Source: Streptomyces sp. DH41
GTDB taxonomy: Bacteria; Actinomycetota; Actinomycetes; Streptomycetales; Streptomycetaceae
Assembly: GCF_029813785.1 (NCBI RefSeq)
Contig: NZ_JARVKY010000020.1
Span: forward strand, 62,001-126,000
Direction of reading: 5' to 3'
DNA: 64,000 nt
Shown: positions 59,473 to 64,000 of the stretch, one piece after another
Layout: each line of letters begins with the position of its first letter
How positions within the stretch are numbered: the first letter of the stretch is position 1
The notes under the pieces: model-generated
Database searches by the model: none
Told to the model about the DNA's origin: nothing
Seen by the model: the letters and a program-made list of their open reading frames with translations, nothing else
Program-made: the position numbers and the translations under genes

Positions 59473-60125
59473 CGACCGGCCGGCGCGTCGTGCCCGGGCC
59501 CCCGGCGACGCCCGCGGACCGAGAGGCGGCCCGCCGGACCCTGGACCTGCTGGCCGCCGAACTGCCCCGCGTCCGGGAGGCCGCGTACGCCTGGCGGCAC
59601 GGACTGGCCGGCCTCTTCGTCGGACTGCTCGGCTTCGGCCTGATCAAGGGGCGTACCGACGTCAGCAAACTCGCCGCGCCCTACGGAGCGTTGGTCGGCG
59701 GAACGCTCCTGCTCTCCCTGGTGTGCGGCACGGCCGGCGCCCTCCTGCTGCTGCGCGCGGCCCACGGCGCGCCCGTCATGGTCTCCCTCGCGTCGGACAC
59801 CACAGCGGCCGCCGCCCGGCTCCGGGCGGGAGAGCACGTGGAGACGCTGCGCGCCGTGCGGGCGCTGCGACTGGGCGTGCTGCTGACCCTTGTCTGCGGC
59901 GCGGCGCTGGTGGGAGCGGTCGCGCTCACGTGGTACGGCCCGGTCCAGGAGGGACCGAGGCTGCTGGTACGGACCTCCTCGGCCGCCCACTGCGGGCAGT
60001 CCCTGCGGGTCACCGACGGCGGACTGGTACTCAAGACGGACACGGGCGAGGTGACGGTGCGTCTGGCGGACATCGTCTCCCTGGGCCCCGTCGACGCCTG
60101 CCCGGCAGCCGGGGCCGCTCCGTAA
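59469..60125 (+). CDS. Membrane protein coupled to the zinc-binding protein
   Basis: 218 aa, GTG overlapping the preceding stop. Three hydrophobic segments are visible (HGLAGLFVGLLGFGLI, ALVGGTLLLSLVCGTAGALLLL, LRLGVLLTLVCGAALVGAVAL) with a soluble, beta-rich C-terminal end (LRVTDGGLVLKTDTGEVTVRLAD). No known family. Its coupling to a small zinc protein beside a CHAT protease suggests a membrane-localised partner or target; inference. Confidence 0.75.
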   Translation: MTTGRRVVPGPPATPADREAARRTLDLLAAELPRVREAAYAWRHGLAGLFVGLLGFGLIKGRTDVSKLAAPYGALVGGTLLLSLVCGTAGALLLLRAAHGAPVMVSLASDTTAAAARLRAGEHVETLRAVRALRLGVLLTLVCGAALVGAVALTWYGPVQEGPRLLVRTSSAAHCGQSLRVTDGGLVLKTDTGEVTVRLADIVSLGPVDACPAAGAAP

Positions 60126-60336
60126 GCACCACATGAGTCACCAGCCTCGTTCACGCCTTCCTGTTGAGGCGTCACCGACATCCGCCTGGCCTGCTTGCCC
60201 CGCCGACGATCACTGGACGGCTGGGCCGACCAGTGCCGCTTCCGCTCCATCCTGCTCCTGATGGAGCAGCTGTGAGACCGAGGCACCCAGGGGCGGTCCC
60301 TGACGGGCTGTCGGTGGGCGGGGAGCCGGGCGTATC
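60126..60336. other. 211-bp intergenic region with possible coding remnant
   Basis: No complete gene. One frame on the plus strand (about 60175-60276) reads as a basic/hydrophobic end (RRRSLDGWADQCRFRSILLL, then MEQL and a stop), which may be the tail of a lost gene. It lies at the right edge of the CHAT/kinase island. Evidence is weak. Confidence 0.25.
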
Positions 60337-61863
60337 TCAGTTGTGGTGTGCGTGTTCTTCGGGAGTGGGGAGTTGTGGGGGCCGGCCCATCCTCTGCCCA
60401 GGCCCCAGGACCACGAACTGGCCCATCATTCCCTGGTCCTCGTGGTACAGCATGTGGCAGTGGAACATGTACGGGGTTTTCGGGTCCGAGTGGTCGGTGA
60501 AGCGCATGATGAGGCGCATCGCCGTACCGGGAGGCAGGAGGACCGTGTCCTTCCACCCGGACAGTCCCGGGTGCGGCTGCTGTCCATTGACCGACAGGAC
60601 CTGGAACTGGACGTCGTGTACATGAAAGCTGTGCAGGGTGCCGTCGCCGCTGTGTACCTCCCAGATCTCAGCGGTGTCCTTGCGCACGACGGCATCGATG
60701 CGGTCCATCCGCATCTGCCTGCCGTTGATCCGGTGCTCGGCCAGTTCGAACGACCGGGTCCTGGTGGCCGAGGCCGCCGCGATCCGGGGGACGTGCGCGA
60801 GCCGCGCCGGGACGCGGGGTGAGGTGGCCAGCGTGGACGCCGCCCGCAGTTGGAGTACGTCGAAGCGGTCGGATCCGCCGTCCCGCTGGACGAAGCCGCT
60901 GCCGGTGGCCGGGGAGTCGCTGCGCAGCACCAGGCGTTCACCGGCTCTGACCTCGACCACGATCTCGGCGCGCTCGCCCGGCGAGAGTTGTACCCGGTCG
61001 GTGGTATGGGGGGCCGGCAGCAGTCCGCCGTCGGAGGCGATCTGTTGGAACCTGCGGTCGTCGGCGAAGTGGAAGTTGTAGACGCGTGCGTTGGAGCCGT
61101 TCAGCAGACGCAGGCGTATCCTCTCGGTGAAGACCTCCAGGTAGGGCCCGTGTACACCGTTGACCAGCAGTTCGTCACCGAGGAAGCCGGTGGTGCCCGC
61201 CATTTGCTCGTTCAGGTCCAGTCGGCCGTCGACGAACCGCCGGTCCTGAACGATGACCGGAATGTCGTCGACGCCGTATTGGTGGGGAAGCGATCCGGCC
61301 GCGTCGTCATCGTCGATGAGGAACATGCCGGCCACACCGCGGTAGAGGTGTTGGGCGGTCTTTCCGTGCGGGTGCGGGTGGTACCAGAGCGAGGCGGCGG
61401 GCTGGTCGATCGTCCAGGTCGGCGACCAGGTAGCTCCCTGCTCGATCATCTGGTGCGGTCCGCCGTCCATCGTGGGCGGCAGGTGCATGCCGTGCCAGTG
61501 CAGCGAGGTCGCCTCGTTCACGTCGTTGGCCACATTGAACAGCACGGTCTCACCGCGCTTGGCGCGCAGTGTCGGGCCGAGGTAGTCGCCGTTGACTCCC
61601 CAGGTCGGCGACCGCCTGCCCGCGATGAACTCCTTTCTTCCCTCGCGGATTCCCAGTTCGAAGACCCGTCTCCCCTCGCCGTCGATCCGGGACGGGGCGA
61701 GCGGGGGTGCCTGGACCCGGTTGGCGAAGGTGACCTTGCCCACCGTGTCGATCTCCTTGCCGACGACGGCCGCTTTCAGAGCAGGCAGCCCCAGGCCGAG
61801 GGCGGGCAGCACCACGGCCGATCCCCCGAGGAGCCGTAGTGTCCGCCGTCTCGTGAAGGTCAT
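60337..61863 (-). CDS. Multicopper oxidase, Tat-exported
   Basis: 508 aa. The Tat signal is TRRRTLRLLGGSA, so the protein is folded before export. Copper ligands are in LHWHGMHLP, WYHPHPHG, HSFHVHDVQF and FHCHMLYHEDQGMMG, giving the four type-1/2/3 sites. The C-terminal end is His-rich (EEHAHHN). CueO/bilirubin oxidase-type enzymes oxidise phenols, metal ions or Cu(I) with oxygen. Its ATG overlaps the stop of the upstream small membrane protein (ATGA). Confidence 0.93.
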   Translation of the reverse strand: MTFTRRRTLRLLGGSAVVLPALGLGLPALKAAVVGKEIDTVGKVTFANRVQAPPLAPSRIDGEGRRVFELGIREGRKEFIAGRRSPTWGVNGDYLGPTLRAKRGETVLFNVANDVNEATSLHWHGMHLPPTMDGGPHQMIEQGATWSPTWTIDQPAASLWYHPHPHGKTAQHLYRGVAGMFLIDDDDAAGSLPHQYGVDDIPVIVQDRRFVDGRLDLNEQMAGTTGFLGDELLVNGVHGPYLEVFTERIRLRLLNGSNARVYNFHFADDRRFQQIASDGGLLPAPHTTDRVQLSPGERAEIVVEVRAGERLVLRSDSPATGSGFVQRDGGSDRFDVLQLRAASTLATSPRVPARLAHVPRIAAASATRTRSFELAEHRINGRQMRMDRIDAVVRKDTAEIWEVHSGDGTLHSFHVHDVQFQVLSVNGQQPHPGLSGWKDTVLLPPGTAMRLIMRFTDHSDPKTPYMFHCHMLYHEDQGMMGQFVVLGPGQRMGRPPQLPTPEEHAHHN

Positions 61864-62288
61864 GACGCCTCACCGTCTCGGGCCGGCCGGTCGCCGTTCC
61901 AGGCCTGGATCAGCAGCATGGTGCTCGCGCCGAACATCAACACCCCGATCGGGACATGGAGTTCCCGTACGCGGGCGTAGCCGAGCGCCATCTGGACCAG
62001 CGTGAACAGCAGCATGGGAATGCTCTTGAGGATCAGACGGGGCGAGCCGCCGCCCGGCCGCCAGGCCAGGATCGCGACGCCGAGGTTGAGCAGCACGCAG
62101 AGCAGTACGGCTCCCGCCAGCATGCTGTGTACCGCCCGGCCGTCGGGGACGGAGGCGAGCAGGAGTCCGGCCGTGACCGCCTGTACCAGAATCGTGAGCG
62201 ACTGCAAGGTGAGCGTGATGCGCATCAGCCGCTGGAACGAGCGACGCCCGGCGCGGGGCGGGGATTTGAGTATGGGCTGTACGGACAT
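61860..62288 (-). CDS. Small four-helix membrane protein coupled to the multicopper oxidase
   Basis: 142 aa, ATG at 62288 with GGAG 7 bp upstream (an upstream ATG at 62309 has no ribosome binding site). Four hydrophobic segments (LTILVQAVTAGLLLAS, LAGAVLLCVLLNLGVAILAW, SIPMLLFTLVQMALGYA, VPIGVLMFGASTMLLIQA), with basic ends. It overlaps the multicopper oxidase start. It may help deliver copper or electrons, or keep the oxidase near the membrane; this is inference. Confidence 0.8.
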   Translation of the reverse strand: MSVQPILKSPPRAGRRSFQRLMRITLTLQSLTILVQAVTAGLLLASVPDGRAVHSMLAGAVLLCVLLNLGVAILAWRPGGGSPRLILKSIPMLLFTLVQMALGYARVRELHVPIGVLMFGASTMLLIQAWNGDRPARDGEAS

Positions 62289-62353
62289 GAAGGTGCTCCA
62301 GGGAGACATGGAGGGTGTGTCGGGGCGCTGCGGCGGGCCAAGGACCGGTGCCG

Positions 62354-63484
62354 CTAGCTGGATCGCCGGATACCGCGCTGCCGGATGCCTCGGCGCCAGA
62401 CGTCGGCGACCGCGCGGACGGCGGTGATGTCCCGGGTCGGGTCGCCGTCGACGAGGAGCAGGTCGGCGCGGAGGCCGGGGGAGACGCGGCCGCGGTCGGG
62501 CAGTCCGAAGTGCCGGGCGGTGACGCTGGTGCCGGCGGCCAGTGCCTCGAGCGGGGAGAGACCGGCGTGGACCAGCAGTTCCAGCTCGCGGTGCAGGCCG
62601 TCGCCGTTGCGGGGCGCGAAGGGGTTGGCGTCGGTGCCGGCCAGCAGCGGTACGCCTGCCCGGCGCAGCACGCCGGCCACGTGGGCGGCACCCGCGAGGC
62701 GGTCCGGGCTCTCGCCGCCGATGGACTCGAAATAGGCGAGCGTGCTCACCACGAAAACACCCTGGTCGGCGAGCCTGGCTGCCAGGGCGTCCGCGGCCGG
62801 GTCACCCGATGGGGTGTCGGCCCAGACATGGGCCAGACCGTCGACGCCCGCGTCCAACGCGAGCGCGGTCTCCCTGGCGGTGCACGCGTGCGCGATGGTC
62901 TTCAGCCCAGCGGTGCGGGCCGCGTCGACCAGGGCGGTCGCGATGTTCCGCCCGAGGGCGGGCACCGGTGTCCCGGCCAGCGCCCCGTCGTCGATCACGA
63001 CCTTCAGGTAGTCGCTGCCCTCGGCCACCCGAGCCGCGACGAAAGACTCGGCCTGGGCGGGCTCGGTGATCGTCTCGAACGCTCCGGCCGCGTCCTGCGG
63101 GTTGTCCAGCATGGTGGCTGTCGCCGCCATGACTCCCGTCGGATGGCCACCCGGTGCAGTGGCGAGGACCCCGGCACTGCGGAGGTCCGCGACGTCATCG
63201 CGCTCGGCGGCCAGTTTGCGCTGGCGCCGCAGGTTCGACGGCAGGCAGAACATGTCCAGTTCAGTGGTCACGCCGTAGGTCAGCGCCCGCGCGAGGCTGC
63301 CGTCGAAGGTGTGCGTGTGCGCGTCGATCAGCCCCGGGAGCAGGGTCTTGCCCGCGCCGTCGAGTTCGACGTCCGCGCTGCGGCCGTCCGGTTCGGCGAT
63401 GCTGTCGCCGTCGATGAGGACATCGGCGCTCGCGACGGCCCGCACACCGTCGAAGACGCGCACATCACGGATGAGAGTTCGCAC
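62354..63484 (-). CDS. Amidohydrolase-family metalloenzyme
   Basis: 376 aa, GTG with GAGGAG upstream. TIM-barrel metal site: LIDAHTHTFDG (HxH), SDYLKVVID (candidate carbamylated Lys), IAHACTA, and LLAGTDANPFAPR (the Asp). The early KTLLPGLIDAH and late DLLLVDGDPTRDI match the imidazolonepropionase/prolidase-like branch of the superfamily. The substrate (amide, ester or ring) cannot be named. It is divergent from a MarR regulator, with an inverted repeat in between that probably controls it. Confidence 0.9.
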   Translation of the reverse strand: MRTLIRDVRVFDGVRAVASADVLIDGDSIAEPDGRSADVELDGAGKTLLPGLIDAHTHTFDGSLARALTYGVTTELDMFCLPSNLRRQRKLAAERDDVADLRSAGVLATAPGGHPTGVMAATATMLDNPQDAAGAFETITEPAQAESFVAARVAEGSDYLKVVIDDGALAGTPVPALGRNIATALVDAARTAGLKTIAHACTARETALALDAGVDGLAHVWADTPSGDPAADALAARLADQGVFVVSTLAYFESIGGESPDRLAGAAHVAGVLRRAGVPLLAGTDANPFAPRNGDGLHRELELLVHAGLSPLEALAAGTSVTARHFGLPDRGRVSPGLRADLLLVDGDPTRDITAVRAVADVWRRGIRQRGIRRSS

Positions 63485-63512
63485 AGGGGTCTCCTCGAAT
63501 CCTTCGCTCGAA

Positions 63513-63549
63513 GATAGTTCACTAGATGACAGTACTCTAGCGAACTATC
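63513..63549. promoter_or_regulatory. Near-perfect inverted repeat between amidohydrolase and MarR genes
   Basis: GATAGTTCACTAG (63513-63525) and CTAGCGAACTATC (63537-63549) are inverted copies with one mismatch around an 11-nt centre containing AGTACT. It lies in the 88-bp gap between the divergent starts. It is the expected MarR operator, controlling both directions. Confidence 0.75.
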
Positions 63550-63572
63550 GTCCGGTGAATAGACTCCGTGGC

Positions 63573-64000
63573 ATGAGCGAAGGTGATGCGAACGCGATGG
63601 ACGGAATCGTCGAGGACTGGCGACGGGAGCGGCCGGATCTGGAGGTGTCCGCGCTGGCGACCATCGGTCGGCTGGCGTTCGTCGCCGAGAACGTCATCGG
63701 CCCAGTGGGGGAACGCGCCGTAGGGCGGCACGGCATCGGCAAGGGCGACTTCGACGTCCTTGCGACGCTACGGCGCATCGGCGCCCCGTACACCCTGAGC
63801 CCTTCCGCTCTCTCCGCCGAGCTGATGATGTCGCGAGCGGGGATGACGAAGAGGCTGGACCGCCTGGAGAAAGCCGGGTTGGTGGAACGCACCCTCGATG
63901 CCGGTGACCGCCGCAGCTTCCGGATCACCCTCACCGCAGAGGGCCGCCGTGTCGCAGACGCCGCTCTCACCGACCTCGCGGCCGACCTTTCGGCCCTGGC
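63573..64000 (+). CDS. MarR-family regulator (3' end beyond window)
   Basis: At least 142 aa. ATG at 63573; a second ATG at 63597 is also possible. The winged helix is visible: FDVLATLRRIG, PSALSAELMMSRAGMTKRLDRL (recognition helix region) and GLVERTLDAGDRRSFRITLT (wing). MarR proteins are ligand-responsive repressors of a divergent gene, which here is the amidohydrolase. The protein runs off the right edge. Confidence 0.9.
   Translation, partial: MSEGDANAMDGIVEDWRRERPDLEVSALATIGRLAFVAENVIGPVGERAVGRHGIGKGDFDVLATLRRIGAPYTLSPSALSAELMMSRAGMTKRLDRLEKAGLVERTLDAGDRRSFRITLTAEGRRVADAALTDLAADLSAL

Overview
The window is high-GC DNA (roughly 70-75% by eye) with strongly GC-biased third codon positions, many GTG starts, GGAGG-type ribosome binding sites and dense ATGA/GTGA start-stop overlaps. 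These traits, together with the family content, indicate a Streptomyces chromosome. Two parts match what I remember of the S. coelicolor chromosome: the sulfur assimilation cluster at the left end and an alditol oxidase gene near 39 kb. That species link comes from memory of protein sequences, not from a search. I found no tRNA, rRNA, CRISPR array, insertion sequence or integrase.

Region 1 (1-7.5 kb, all minus strand) is assimilatory sulfur metabolism. A 27-codon leader peptide lies between two tandem palindromes and the sulfite reductase gene. It is followed by a translationally linked chain: sulfite reductase, a 59-aa zinc-ribbon protein, cysH, cysC, cysD and cysN. A sulfonate/taurine-type ABC transporter follows, with a lipoprotein binding component and an ATPase cut by the window edge.

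Region 2 (7.5-41.4 kb) is mixed chromosomal content: a GNAT enzyme, a secreted protein with an unusual 11-bp repeat array upstream, a GAF regulator, an acyl-CoA dehydrogenase, a YihY membrane protein, a divergent NmrA/AraC pair and a ThuA-like protein. It also has a drug-exporter-like ABC operon with its own winged-helix regulator and a clear double operator, STAS and HATPase sigma-factor regulators, and a carboxylesterase. Further right come a MoxR/DUF58/DUF4129 operon, mmuM, a CPBP protease coupled to a NarL-type two-component system, a PEP mutase-like enzyme, a His-rich CehA-type metallohydrolase behind a possible PHO box, aldO and a radical SAM protein with an unusual cysteine spacing.

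Region 3 (41.5-60.1 kb) is the most unusual stretch and looks like a signalling/effector island. It has (a) a minus-strand operon of a membrane-anchored Ser/Thr kinase, a helical protein, a Clp-type AAA+ ATPase and an FHA/zinc-ribbon protein; (b) a divergent macro-domain gene and a radical SAM activase with no visible partner; (c) an operon of an unknown protein, a von Willebrand A-type lipoprotein and a membrane protein; and (d) a 1245-aa CHAT (caspase-like) protease followed by an unknown protein and a RES-domain protein, with a zinc-binding/membrane gene pair divergent from it. Parts (a) to (d) contain a possible sensor, switch, chaperone and effectors, so I suggest one or more regulated conflict or stress systems. 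This is inference.

Region 4 (60.3-64 kb) has a Tat-exported multicopper oxidase coupled to a small membrane protein, then an amidohydrolase divergent from a MarR regulator across a near-perfect inverted repeat. The MarR gene runs off the right edge.
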